From Adenanthera pavonina (taxonomy: Eukaryota > Streptophyta > Magnoliopsida > Fabales > Fabaceae): a stretch of 64,000 nucleotides of DNA. The stretch spans positions 22,294,001 through 22,358,000 of the forward strand of contig JAIVEN010000002.1 in the NCBI GenBank assembly GCA_026686845.1, read 5' to 3'. This document shows, piece by piece, positions 34,997 to 47,307 of this stretch; positions within the stretch are counted from its first letter, which is position 1; each line of letters begins with the position of its first letter. The position numbers and the translations under genes were made by a program. Under the pieces are notes generated by a model. It saw nothing but the letters and a program-made list of their open reading frames with translations. It ran no database searches and was not told where the DNA came from.

Positions 34997-37867
34997 TAGT
35001 CCCTTTTCCTACCATCAGAATTACATGAAAAATTATTTATATTAATATTAATATAATAAAATTTATAAATCTTAGAGATTTTTTTTCGATAAATTTGAAA
35101 CTTAAATTTATTTGATTTAATTCATACTTGATGTCTATAATTGAAACAACTTTTAACCGAATGTCCATCTCACAGACACTAAAATATATCAATAAATATG
35201 GAATAATGGAGACTCCTTAGTATGTGTTTGGACTTTCCTTTGCAAGATTCAATGATATACATTTAGGATTTATCAATTCAAATCAGCTAGGCAAATTAAG
35301 TTAGTGTACTGGGTCTAATTAATTAGGTTGATAAAACTGCTTTATATATAATTAATTTTATCTAAACTTCATATTCTTGACTAAATTAAGAATTGACATA
35401 TAACGTAAGAAAATTTTAATATTGAAATATTTTATTATATATATGTGTATATACTAAAATTAATTGTAATCAGAAAATTACTTAATAAAATTTGACCTAA
35501 ATTCTATTATTCAAATTAATTATGTAGATTTGTAATTCATGAATATTCCTTCCATATACCTTAATTAAAGATCAATAACATACTTCAAAATCATGCTGGC
35601 AGGTGAATTAGGGAGCTTAAATTACACCCAACCTATATACGTTTAGAGTCCATTCATCACTTTATTACACAACAAGATCAAACAAATTTCTTCACGAATT
35701 TTCTTTATTTTTGAAACTTGAAACACAAGAATAAAATGCATTTTTATTATCCACCTATGAATTTTTCACATGCACGATTTTTGCATTATTAAAAAAAAAA
35801 AAACTCCTTATTCCCTTTGCTTCAACTTCCCACGACCATCACTGCCAACAATTTCCTCCTTGTCCTTTTTGCTAGTACGACCACCTTTCGTTTACAATGG
35901 CCTTTGCATTCTCCTTCTTTATCTCCCACACCATCTTTCTCTTTCTACTGATCCTTCTAGAAAGGGAACACCTCAACCTTTCTCTTCAGCCCCTCCAATA
36001 TCAAACTTCTGACGAGAACTTCCACATCCACAGACCTTTGCCGTTTCAATTTCCTTCTTTGTCTGTGAAAATTCCTTGTGTCCTACATTGTCATTCAAAC
36101 GCCAGCAAAAATATTAACCAACAAAAAGAAGACAAAGGTAAAAATTAGGAAATAAGACCAAGCCACCCACCTCCTTTAGTTAGACACTGCCTTGCAAATC
36201 CTCTTGATGCCTCCTTGACAGTGTAGTGCCACCTTTAGATTGGGTTCCAGGAGGCGCCTATTTTGGGTATTGATGGAGAATAGCATTGATTTATAGCTTT
36301 ATATAGTGGAGGGAAAAACAATTTTTTGATATGTACTAATATGGATTTATTGCACCTAATTAATGACAAAACAACTCAAATGCCTATTATGATGGATTTG
36401 AAAAATCACATAACAAACAAAAATATTAAAATGCATTTATTATGTAATTTGAAAATATCAAAAGCCATCCATATACATGTAAATCAAATTATAAAAGAGT
36501 AATAATTTTTCCAAATATACACTTAAATCGTGCCATAAATATCATATAAAAAAATAATGACTTTTACAAATATATTAACCATTCACTATTAAAACAGAAA
36601 AATAAATGTCAGACAAGTATAATAATTGAAAATAATTTACGATATGCCTAGTTAGCATCTAAATACATTGGTGGCGATATTTAAAGAAAATATAATTATG
36701 ATACACACATAAATGGAAAATTAAAACAGAAATATTCAATTTACCACACAATTAGAACTTCTTGATGATGTGGATATATAATAGATACTGACATAGCATC
36801 CGCGCGATGTACATGATGCATTTCGTTTATAAAGAAGACAAGGGAGGGAAAAGTCCAAATTTATATTTAATATAATAATTAAAATATTTTAGATATTGAG
36901 TCAAGTATCTCAAAAAAAATGTGGGATTATAGTTGTTATACTCTCTCCATTCCAAAATGTAAAAGACATTTTAATATATATTTTGTTTTAAAATGTAAGA
37001 AACAAATTATTTTTGTTTGATAAATTAATGTGTTTTTCCAAATTTGTCATTAATTAAAGTAAACTTATTATTATGAAGTACTATAAGTTAAAGTAGAGTT
37101 AAGTGTGAACATTAAATTAGAGGCATTTGTGGGAAAAAATTTTCCTTTATGATATATTTAATATGTTTAACTATTTTCTTAGTTATGATGATTATGTAGT
37201 TATTTGTTTTTTTATATTTTGAATGAAGAAAATAATTATCTTTAGTACAATCTTAATTTCTAATTAAAATAACAAAAATTTAATATATTTCAAAGTAAGA
37301 AGCATAACAGCATAAAGATACGAAATATTATATTTTTGTTGTATAGTGAAAAATCATTTTGTGAACCAAAGAATTAAAAAATAAAGATTTATAAATTTAT
37401 AAAGTTTTCAACATATTAATATATTAATTTTCATATTAATTTATAAAATAATGAATTAAATTATAAATTGATTTTCAAATTTTTTTAGGATCCACTAAAT
37501 CAGCAACAAATGTGTATAACTTCAATTGACTAATGGTAAGCATTTAATGAAAAACACGAATACTAGACAAATCTTATACTCAACATAACTCAGGGATAGT
37601 ATGAATAAAAAACTAATTTTTCACTGAGTTATTAATTTTTAGATAATAATACTGTTAAGTGCAAACTTTTATACATATTGTTGAATATAACTGTACATTT
37701 AAAAATTTTTAATGGTAGTTTTTTGTTAAAAATTTAAAATTCAAATACGGTGAATTATATATTTGACACATACAAAGTTAAAAATGTTAACTCAAAATTT
37801 TATAATGTTGAAGTTAGAACTCATTATATGTCTGTAAAAACCAAAAGGCCACTAACTAACTAGCTTC
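34997..37867. other. Intergenic sequence, no supported gene
   Basis: 35,770-36,250 is less AT-rich and holds an 83-codon plus-strand frame (35,897-36,148) with a hydrophobic start that could mimic a signal peptide, but no family resemblance or splice context supports it. A Stowaway-like left terminus (atactctctccattcc) lies near 36,940 without a clear right end. The remainder is AT-rich. Confidence 0.4.
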
Positions 37868-38022
37868 TACATGGAGGAGGCTTCAATTCTTGTACCAGTA
37901 ACATCATTCTCCAAAACATTCCTAAGCCACAAAGGCGGATCTGTGGAAAAGGTATAGATCCCTGAGGAGCCGAAAGAGCTCTCTTAGCCAAATAATTGGC
38001 AACTTCATTCTGATCTATTTGA
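37868..38022 (-). pseudogene. C-terminal fragment of a plant RNase H-like (RVT_3-type) protein
   Basis: On the minus strand a segment reads QIDQNEVANYLAKRAL followed, after one shift of frame, by DPPLWLRNVLEND and a stop at 37,868-37,870. The N-E-V-A-x-x-L-A-K-R-A-L motif and the following P-P-x-W/L segment are typical of the end of the RNase H-like domain found in many plant uncharacterised proteins and LINE-derived genes. Only about 50 codons remain, no upstream exon was found, and the frame is broken, so this is a scrap. Confidence 0.65.
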
Positions 38023-39176
38023 ACGGGAAAAAAAAAAGCTCATTACATTTACTAACAATGAACATCAATAATTAATTAGTATTAATATATAATATAACTA
38101 ATAACATATATCAATCAATTAATGAGTTAAATGTTGACATATTCAAGTTCAATTTCAAAATTGAATAAAAATACAATAAATACATTTTCTGAAAATACAA
38201 TAAAAATACATTCAAAATATGTTGTTGTATGAAAAATTGAATTCAAGCTCGTAAAAGGAAAAATGAATTCGAAATAGTTCTAGTAAGATTTCAATATTAA
38301 TCCAAATCCTTTATAAAGTTGATTAATTCAATATTTATATAATTAAACATATTTATTATTAATTGTTCATTATTTAATTTTATGTTTGTATTTTATGTAT
38401 TATATTTATTATAATAGTAATTATATTTATTAAATTTGATTTATTATATAATTAAAATTTAAAAAGAAATATTTCATTACAATTTATTATAATTTACAAA
38501 TATTTATTGACAAAGTAGAAATTCAAATGTATGATATCTCCATGATTTGAAAATATTTTATTGTGATGAACAACATTTTATTAGGTGAGCATAAAAAAAT
38601 CCCCAAACTGACAATTGAAAATTAATCTTTTTAAGGTGTAGATATCACTAAACTAAGTTTCACTTCTCCCAACAATATATTTTCCATACATACATGTTTT
38701 ACTTGTGTTACTTTGTTGTATATCAAAATAAAAATTAAATAAAAAATCTCTAAACATGATATCTCCATGATTTTTTCACTATTTTTCCATAACTCGAGTA
38801 GATTAGCATATTCTGTTGACAAAAAAAAAAGTAGATTAGCACATTCTGGCAAAAAAAAAAAAAGAACAGATAGATAAGCATATTTGAGGTTTCAGAATGG
38901 GTTGTAAGAGAGGAAATGGAGTTGACTAAGGGTTAACTTACAGGTTGAGCTTTAATTCTTGTTTTGCTTTATTCTGAGTTAAGTTGTACTCAGAGGCTTG
39001 TGTCTTTGAACGTTATTATGGTTTTAGCTTTAACCTTAGTGAGTGTAATATGATTATTATCAATTAAAAAATTACTTTTTTATGGGAAAAAAAGATAGAT
39101 TAGAGAACAGCTTAGTGATTTATATAACGTCAACCTATTTACTTTGCTTAGAAAATAAAAGAAAAGAGATGATATG
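38023..39176. other. AT-rich intergenic sequence
   Basis: No gene, MITE terminus or repeat identified beyond short A-runs (for example 38,820-38,870, where a gtagattagca phrase is duplicated). Confidence 0.5.
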
Positions 39177-40150
39177 GGTTTCAATAAATCAACAAAAAGA
39201 AATATCAATAATCTAATTTATAGGGCAAAATCTAACTTATAAAAATATCTAAGAGTATCAATCAAACTCATCATTTTTGAGTGGTATGTCCCTGCTAATT
39301 TATAGGACAACATCATCATTACTATCAAGCATTGAAAAATTATATATAAAAAAACAAATTGAATTGAGGAAACTTGGAGGTATACAATAGCATCCATCTT
39401 ATTCACTGCAACACCGAGAAATTACCGCTGAGAATTGTATCTTTCATTTGGTTGCCCAAGGACAAAATCATAATGGCTTGTTGAGTCAAATTCACCTTTC
39501 CCCTTTTTTTAAAACTTTCATACAGTGCCCAAACGTAAGTGAAGGATCCCAAACTCTAAGTGCCCGTTTAATTTGTGTTTTTGTAAAAGATCATTTAGAA
39601 TAATCACAGTTTATAAAAATAAAATTTGGATAAAAGTAGAGAAACTTACTGGAAACCTATTTTGATGAAAAAAAAAATAATGATTAGAAACGATTGTTTT
39701 GTTTGTAAAAATGTAAACCAAACAGGTCTTAATTAGAAAGAGAAAGGCAGGAAAAGGGAGAATTATTTCAATTGTAACACAGCAAAATTAGTTCATACAA
39801 TGGATGAATTGATGTAATGGCTTCATGAACACAAAAAGATTACCTAAACAAAATTTCTTTCAAGAACTACTATGAAAAATCACTCTTTAAATAATACACC
39901 TCAAAGATTTTCTAAGTTTTTTATTATTTTATTTTTTTTATTTTTTAAAATATTTTATAAAAAATAGGTTTACCAAACAAGTTTTTTAATTTTTTTATTT
40001 TTAAAAATAAAAAAACTCATTTGAAAGGAGTTACCAAACAAACCCTTATTTTCTGTACCTATTTTATTTCTCAGTCCTCACTTTACAAGAAGTTAAATTG
40101 GGGGGATTCAAATTACAATATGATTAATCTCGAACAATTACGTTTCTCTG
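39177..40150. repeat. Duplication unit B, copy 2 (3' flank of the UGT gene)
   Basis: Aligns with 7,141-7,604 and 8,942-9,048. It contains one MITE (39,560-39,729) and about 240 bp (39,810-40,046) that copy 1 lacks. It ends about 760 bp downstream of the UGT stop codon. Confidence 0.75.
39560..39729. mobile_element. Tourist-like MITE, TAA duplications, empty site present at about 7,520
   Basis: 170 bp bounded by GTGCCCGTTTAATTTG and an inverted AGACCTGTTTGGTTTAC. TAA flanks both sides (39,557-39,559 and 39,730-39,732). In the duplicated copy at 7,510-7,530 the same flank has a single TAA and no element, which proves insertion after the duplication. Confidence 0.9.
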
Positions 40151-40388
40151 ACCCAGATTGAGATGTTAAAAGGTATATCGGTTTTAACATTCACTATTGA
40201 AAAAAATTTATTTTACATTCATTATTCATACATCCATATATAAATTGAAAAGAAGTAACCAGAAAAAAAAGCATAGGGCCCGCTCACATCCAGCTGGTTT
40301 TTTTCCCGAATCATGCACCATTTACATGTACTTTTATGAAGTGCAAAGAATAAGGACCTGAATTATACTATTTGGAGCACACCATTAA

Positions 40389-40556
40389 GTGCCATTCAGA
40401 TTACTTCTTGTGAAAAGTGTGTTAAAATAATTATAATTTATAAAAATAAAATTTGAATAAAAATAAAAAAATTTACCATAAATTCATTTGGATGAAAAAA
40501 AAATAATAGTTGAAAATCATAATTTAATTTATAAAAATGTAAACCAATTAAGACTG
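40389..40556. mobile_element. Second copy of the same Tourist-like MITE
   Basis: Follows TTAA; gtgccattcagattac at the left and aaaatgtaaaccaattaagact at the right, with the interior (tttataaaaataaaatttg, tttggatgaaaaaaaaataat) matching the element at 39,560. More diverged than that copy. Confidence 0.7.
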
Positions 40557-40913
40557 CACAGCACGAGGATTCACACCAAACTTGCATTAAGAGCACTCCA
40601 TTATTGTTTCCGCTTTACACCAACTCATCGGTTAACATACTCCCTCCGCTTCCTATTTTTAATTTCCTTTTAATTATTTTACATAAATAAAAAAAATCAG
40701 TTAAAATTAATTATGATTCTTAAAATTTTTAAAATTACAAAATTTTTAATATTTTAGATTCCATATATCCCAAACCCTATTATTTTCCTAAGCACACCAT
40801 TATCATTGCATTCACTCTGATTATCTAAACCAGCTCATGGCAGGATCATGCTTACAGATTTTTACGAACTTTTAGATTCTGATCATTTTGGACTTTTTAA
40901 AAGGCTAATTTGT
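40557..40913. other. UGT 3' flank with truncated Stowaway-like terminus
   Basis: CTCCCTCCGCTTCC at about 40,641 is a Stowaway-type end without a clear partner. A clear polyadenylation signal was not pinned down. Confidence 0.4.
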
Positions 40914-42396
40914 TCAAGAGACTATTTCAACCAAAGTTCCAAAGTCTTGAGCTGTTTTCCCATTTGGTCCAGCAGCCTCAAGCACAACGTTCTTCAATGC
41001 TTGAGCCTTCTGTCTCATCACCTTCCCTTCTTGCTGCTTCAGAATGAGCCTCAAGCTTTTGGTCAACGCATTCTTCGTGAACAACCCACCTTCTATCTTC
41101 ACACCAACCTCCCAAACATCCTCCACCATTCTCGCTGCCATAATTTGATCTCCAAAATAAGGCCTGCAAATCATGGGGACGCCGCTCGAAAGACTCTCGC
41201 TCACAGAGTTACACCCACCATGAGTCACAAAAACCCCCACAGAATAATGAGCCAAAACTAGGGTTTGTGGAGCCCATGGCACCACCTTCCCCTTCGTGCT
41301 CGTCCTCTCGAGGAACCCTTTTGGCAGAAGAGTCTTCAAATTCTCTTTCAGCGACCATAGAAATGGAACCCCATCGACTTCTTCTAGTGCCTCTGCAATG
41401 GCGGCGAGCTCATGAGGAGGAGGTGACACCACAGTTCCTAAGCTAATATAAGCGACTGACTTAGCACTGTGTTTGTCTAACCACCCCAGACTTCCAGCGT
41501 GGTTGGTCTCCGCGGGCGGTGACGGCGGAGGTGGAAGTGAGAAATTCAGAAAACCTGCGTAGATCAGAGACTTCATCTTGGATCTCAGATCCTGAACCAG
41601 TAGAGGTGGGTCTAGTTCCTCGTAGAAGTTAACCACTACTGCCTTAGCTTGTGGAAGCACACTTGCCATTGAAGCTAGCATTTTGGAAAACACAGATTCT
41701 TCTTCTTCTTCTTTGAGTATCTGTGCTTAAAAATTATCATCACAATAATTAAGAAGCTGTCACTAAGATTACTTGTTGGAAATTGATGACAAGAGAGGAA
41801 GGAAAGATCTTACAATACTTTCAGGTAAATCCTGGATTCGTATCTTGGAGAAGCCTGAGTTAATGAAAGCCAAGCTTCCATCTTCATCACCACCAACCCG
41901 ATACTTCTCGCGTATCAACTGTGTGTGGAAATGAACAGAGAGGGCACAAGTATACAAAGTCCAAAGAGCAACCCAAGGCACACCATATTCTTGAGCGACA
42001 TCAAGGGCAGAGGAGACAAAAAACATCAGAAATCACGCAGGTCACTCTCATATTCCTCTCGGAAACTGCCATACTTAGACCCTGTTTCAAGTTCTGAGGA
42101 CCAGCTTCGAGAAAAAGGTCCAACCTCCGTGACGGGTGGTGGTCGGTGAGGTCGAGTCCGTCGGGGATTCCGTCGGAAACGACGTAGAACTTGATGTTTT
42201 CTGGGATGGTGTTGCCGGGTTTGGAAGAGAATAGGAGGGAACGCTTGCTTTGATGGGTGGTGAAGAAGGAGAAGGTCACGTGCGGAGCAGCGCGTGCTAG
42301 CTTGACGACTAGGTTAAGCAGAGGAGCGGCGTGGGTGCCGTAGGGGAAGGCGAAGACTGCCACGTGTCTGTTCCGATCAGATGAGGCTTCGACCAT
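40914..42396 (-). CDS. UDP-glycosyltransferase, UGT78-like (flavonoid 3-O-glucosyltransferase-like), one frameshift
   Basis: Two exons, 41,814-42,396 and 40,914-41,720, with a GT-AG intron in phase 0. The protein would be about 463 aa, normal for family-1 UGTs. The N-terminal part has FPYGTHAAPLL with the catalytic His; a VISD motif is in place for the paired Asp. The C-terminal part has the PSPG sugar-donor box (about 41,147-41,278): WAPQ start, THGGCNS instead of the usual HCGxNS, and the final FGDQ. These features and the NFYEELDPP segment resemble cytosolic flavonoid/anthocyanidin 3-O-glucosyltransferases (UGT78). Exon 1 is one base out of frame at a run of six A on the plus strand (about 42,019-42,024), right after VISD, so the gene is either a recent pseudogene or carries a sequence error. 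Five glutamate codons start exon 2. The substrate is inferred only. Confidence 0.8.
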
Positions 42397-42540
42397 GGTG
42401 GTGGGTGTGTGGCTGAGAACAGTGTGTGTGTGTGTGAGAGGGAGAGGGGGTAAAAAAGAAGAGCGAATCAAGTTTCTCTTCTTAGTTGGAAAAATGATGT
42501 TGGCACATATGTAGATGCCCCATATTTGTGTCATTTAAAA
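42397..42540 (-). promoter_or_regulatory. UGT 5' leader with (CA)n and CT-rich tracts
   Basis: On the gene strand, a CCCCCTCTCCCTCTC stretch and a CA repeat (about 42,422-42,440) lie 25-60 bp upstream of the start codon. They are typical of plant 5' UTRs. A TATA box was not assigned with confidence. Confidence 0.35.
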
Positions 42541-43738
42541 AAATTTTAAATATCACATTCTATGTGCATAGAAGAATTATTTTTTTTTCTTTTCTTATGG
42601 TATTTAAGTAATTAATACTATGTATTTTTTTGTTATAATTTAATACTTTGTATATTAAGCAATCAATACTTCATATTCATTCTTTAGCATTAAAATGAAA
42701 ATAATAATTAAAAGCAATTTAATAAAATTATATTTTTAATTAAATTATTTATTATCTTCTTAATTCATGTCTCTAAACCTTAATCCACACATAAATTTGA
42801 CAGTAATATTAAGAGGCGTCTTTGAGTACCTGTACAACTCTATACAACTCAAAGCAACCAACTACTCCTTTGGCAAAAAAAATAAAAAGAACCAACTACT
42901 CAATTTAATCAAAATATAAGTTATATATATTTATCTCATACATACTAAAGAAATAATATTTTTTTAAAAAATATTCATAATTTTTTAAAATTATCCTCAT
43001 TAAAGTGAAAATGAATTTTTCTCTCTTCTCATAACCTTTTTTTTACTCTTTTATTTCATAATTAAATACTATTATAAATATGGATAAAAGAAAGTATTAA
43101 ATAGTTACTTATTTTCATAAAGTGATTAGTGACAAAAAAAAAACTTCCACAAAGTGATTTATATTTTAAAATCTTAATTCTCACTAAATTCACTTTATAT
43201 TTTGAAATGGAGAGAATATATTAGTATTGTAAATGGGACTAAGAGAGGAACAAAATTTTCTTAAACAAAAATTAATGTAATTTTTTTTGCCCACAATCAT
43301 TAATGTAATAATATCATCAATATGTAATATAAAATTTATAATAAACAATATTACTCGTAAATTATAAACAATGTGATTTATATTTTTTGAAAAACATTTC
43401 TAGTTAATAAAGTTATCTTTTAAGTTTTTTTAAAAAAAGTTATTCTTAAAATTTTAAATAAATAATAATAATCCCTTGACCGTTGAAAATTAATTTTTTC
43501 ATAAAAGGTATTATTCAATTTATTTGTAATTAAATATTTTTAGCACACTTGATATTACAGGGATAGAAACTTCAAGGAAGTAAAGGAACTGCTCTTACTT
43601 GAGTTAAAAAAAATTATATCAGTGATTGGATTGTGTAATAAAAAAATTAATATCTTTTAAGTAAATTTTTAAATTTGAGTCTTTGTAACAAAAAAATTCC
43701 ATTAAGAAAACTACCATGTTTTCCTAATACAATGCTAG
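42541..43738. other. AT-rich intergenic sequence
   Basis: No gene. It contains a Stowaway-like right end (ttgaaatggagagaatata) near 43,200 without a clear partner. Confidence 0.45.
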
Positions 43739-43916
43739 GGGTCTATTTAATTTATATTTTTGTAAACTAAATTATGATTTTTAACTATTATTTTTTCTCT
43801 TTTTATCCAAACAAAATTTCAATAAATTTTTTATTTTTATCAAAATTTTATTTTTATAAATTATAATTATTTTAAAAATATTTTTATAAAAAAATAACTC
43901 AGGACACTAAATAAAC
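43739..43916. mobile_element. Third copy of the Tourist-like MITE, inverted
   Basis: Inverse orientation relative to 39,560 and 40,389: begins ggtctatttaatttatattt, ends aggacactaaataaacc, with the interior tttttatccaaacaaaatttc matching the complement of the others. Confidence 0.7.
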
Positions 43917-46459
43917 CAGCCCAACGGCCTGGTCGTATGGATCAGTTTCACTGTTTCGGTGATAGCATTTTTTTTGGGAGAAGATGCACCATACAAAAAG
44001 AAAAAAGTAAAACAAAAAAAGAGTTCGTGTACGATTTCTGACTTCTCGTTTTGGCCGAAAAGCAACTGGGTAGGTGGCGGCCAATGAAAGGTAGAAAGGC
44101 TAATGTACCATATTAAATGAAATGAAGGAAAAAAATACTTATTCTGATTTTTAATATAATTTTTTAATTAAATCATATGATTTAAGAATTAAAATTAAAA
44201 TTAATTAATTATTTTAATTTTTTTAAAAATTATAATATTTTTTTTAAAATTATTTTTATTTAATTTTTTTTCTTTAGATATATTAAATAAAAATAATTTT
44301 TAAAAATATATAATAAATACTACCTCATATATTATAAAGGGTCTTATATTTAAAATTAAAATTAAAAATTTTATATACAGGAAATACTAATGAAGCATTA
44401 TTTATCACTCAACCATGTTGAGATTTTTTTAAATATTTATTATTTTAAGATTTTAATAAAATATTAATTTATTATTCATTAATATTAAATAAATCATTTA
44501 AAAGAATATTTAAATTAAGATTATTTAGGTAAAATATTATTAAATTTTATAATATTTTAAATTATTTAATAATCTCTTTAATCTATGTAAAAAACTTAAA
44601 ATAATAATTTTATGAACTGGAATGAGTAATAAATTCTCAATATATCAATATAAAATATATAATGAAATAAAGATAGCAATTTATTTTTTGGTTGAAAATT
44701 TATTTTAAATTTTATACAAGTATACAATATTCACTTTTTGTTTAATCAAATAGTCTAAATTATAAAATCTATTTTAAAATATAAAATGAATTATTAAATA
44801 ACATTGCCGTCATTTTAAATTAATGACTATTTAATACTACGCACACACATTAACAAAGATATATATAGTATAAAATAGTCTAAATAATAGCAAAATCTAA
44901 TGATATTAGACTAACTAAAATAATCTCATCTTAGTGATTAATTTCCAAATATTAATCATTTAAGTTTCATCCACTATTATTTTTATTAAAAAAGAGTAAA
45001 ATAGTATGTAAAAAATTAGTGATTAATATAATTCAATAAAATTCTAAAGCGATAATTATTTTGAAACAAAACTCAACTTCAAAGCGATGACTATTTTGTA
45101 AGTTATGAGAAAATAAAATTTATAACAAACAATAATGTTCATAATAAGTTATAAATAAAATATTTCATTTTTTAAACATCATATAACACATTAAGAAACA
45201 CTTTTAGTTAGTGAAAGTATCTTTATACTATTACTATAAAAGATAGAGAGAGAATTGCCCGATTGATTTAATTATCAATGTAGTTAAAATTATGAGAAAG
45301 GTGTATATATATATATAAAAGCTTGATATTATATATATAAAACTTCAATATATATAAGCTTGATATTATTTTTAACCTAAGATTTTAAAGTATCAAGTTT
45401 ATGAATTTCTTGACTTAAAGTTAAACCTTATTTAGGGTATTAAGTGCAAATATTTTATATATTTTTTTAAATCCCACTTCTGGGCTTATCATCTTTTTTT
45501 TTTATGCTTGTTATATTGAAGGGATTTAAATTTGAATTTGAATTTTGCATCTCTACTTACATCTTATTTTATTCTTATCATTTGAGCTAGACGGGCTTAT
45601 GTTTTAGTTCCATCTATAATAAATCTTTATCCATTATTTTTTTTATCATATTTAACTCCAGCATTCTTTTTCATGTATATGAGTTCACCTTCACATGACC
45701 ATACCTAATCATTAAGCCCCCTAGCCACCCCAAACGGAAAATACGCAGTTTTCCCAAGTATTTTCTATTATTATTATTGCACGTCCTTTTTTTTTGGTGG
45801 GCAGAATTGTACATGGCATTTAATTAATTTCCTTCCTCTTCAAGTATTCTTTGAAAAGGCTTTGAGTTGGAGCCTCATATGGGAAAATCTAGATTGTGCT
45901 TTGAAGAGTTACCTATTAGAGTTTTTTCCCCTTAGTACAAAAACTATATATACAAGGTTGTTAAAATTGTGAGTTTAGGCGAACTCGTAATGTTAACCGG
46001 TATTATAAAATTGTAAGAGTTTATATTTGTAATAAATAATTATTAAAATATATAATTAATATATAATAATAATAAATTGATGTAAATATAATTTTAATAA
46101 TATTTTTACAATTATATGAATATCATTCTACCTACATAAATCTGAAAATAACAAGTATATACAAATTTCATATGTATACAGTCATCAATACATGAGAATT
46201 GGTTTTGATTAATTGCAAAATTAAGAATCAACATTAAATGAAAAAACAATTAATACAACCACTAAAAACTCCATTCAACATATGAGAAATCCTGAGTGGG
46301 GTTTTTAAGTTTTATATTTATTAATGGATAAAATTTGATTATGAGAAAACATGCACCATTCCATGCCAACTCATCTTAGGAATGGAAAAGGGGGAAAACA
46401 TGGAAAGACACGTTGCAGTGATACAGAGAAACGTGTTGCCAAAAAAAAAAAGTGATATT
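43917..46459. other. AT-rich intergenic sequence with MITE debris
   Basis: 44,320-44,626 is a probable Stowaway-like MITE (CTACCTCATATATTATAA at the left, an inverted CTCATTCCAGTTCATAA at the right, TA on both sides). A (TA)n tract with duplicated ataagcttgatatt words occurs at 45,305-45,370. No gene seen. Confidence 0.45.
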
Positions 46460-46680
46460 TTCCTTCTTTGCCAGTGTCATTAGGATTCTTGCCACCAAAT
46501 TTTCCGTACTCGTTGCCATTGGCGTCTTTGAAAGCAATGGACTTGATATTGGTTGGTTCCTTCATGAACAGGTATCTCTTTGATCCAACTTGGCACCCTG
46601 GAACTCAAAGGATCTCCACCTGGACCACCCACCCCATGGCCCCAATGAAATGCTTCCATGTGAATCACCCTGCACCCAAA
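46460..46680 (-). pseudogene. Jacalin-related lectin exon, frameshifted
   Basis: After a CAG acceptor near 46,671 the minus strand reads SISLGPWGG in one frame, SWIKEIPVHEGTN in a second and IKSIAFKDANGNEYGKFGG in a third. Together these follow the jacalin-like lectin fold: GPWGG start, x-I-x-x-I-x-V turn, then I-K-S-I-x-F-x-D-x-N-G. At least two indels separate the parts, and after KNPNDTGKEGK the similarity ends near an A-run. The rest of the domain was not found. A mannose-binding lectin origin is inferred from the motif order. Confidence 0.7.
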
Positions 46681-47111
46681 CCATTAGTCATAATCTGTCT
46701 TTGATGGAAAGCATCACATGCCAAGTCAACAACATCATCACTAAGAAATATATATATATATATGTAATAGAATAGGATATATAGTTGAATGAAATAAGAA
46801 TAATAAAATCTAACACATGATTTATTGATATTATGGTTGAATTAATTAAGCACTTACTGGGTGCACAAGAAATACCAAGGGCATCAAGAAAGTTACTAGA
46901 TCTCCCATGGAACCCAACAATGACCTTATCTGCTATATATCGGGAGAGAGAGAGCCTCACCACTAGTAGTTCAAAATTTCCACCGTTTTGTGCACTCGTT
47001 CAATTGTCCAAAAACTCACGATTCTATTATGAAAGTACGATTTCAAGCTTCGAGTTTGCAAATGTTTTGATCAGAAATGAGTATCTTTAATAGTGAAAAC
47101 GCGATTCCATA
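46681..47111. other. Intergenic sequence beside the lectin pseudo-exon
   Basis: AT-rich, with a short (TA)n at 46,748-46,762. A lectin first exon or intron may lie here, but nothing could be recognised. Confidence 0.4.
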
Positions 47112-47123
47112 ATTTAAAACATG

Positions 47124-47307
47124 TTTTTTTTTTTGCATCGTTGCAAGGTATCCCAGGCTTCGCCCAGGACTAATCTCCCTCGAGATACGGTCAAGCGCAG
47201 AAGCGGGGACCTCTCCCAGATAAGTTTGCTACATACACAAGACTCGAACCCGAGACCTTACTTAAGCGAACTTAAGCCCCCTTCCACTCAAACCAACTTC
47301 AACTGGT
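47124..47307 (-). mobile_element. tRNA-derived SINE with 12-bp target duplication
   Basis: On the minus strand it has an A-box-like head (TTGGTTTGAGTGGAAGG, about 47,280-47,296), a B box (GGGTTCGAGTC, about 47,241-47,251) and an A tail (plus-strand T-run at 47,124-47,134). ATTTAAAACATG (47,112-47,123) and ATTTAAAACACG (47,308-47,319) flank it, 11 of 12 identical. It is much less AT-rich than its surroundings. Confidence 0.85.

Noticed and set aside
35897..36148. 83-codon frame with a hydrophobic start, possible small secreted peptide
   Set aside because: No recognisable mature peptide, no conserved cysteines, no splice or promoter context; a chance frame in a pyrimidine-rich stretch is more likely.
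40848..41261. 137-codon plus-strand frame opposite UGT exon 2
   Set aside because: It is antisense to a well-supported exon with catalytic and donor-binding motifs.
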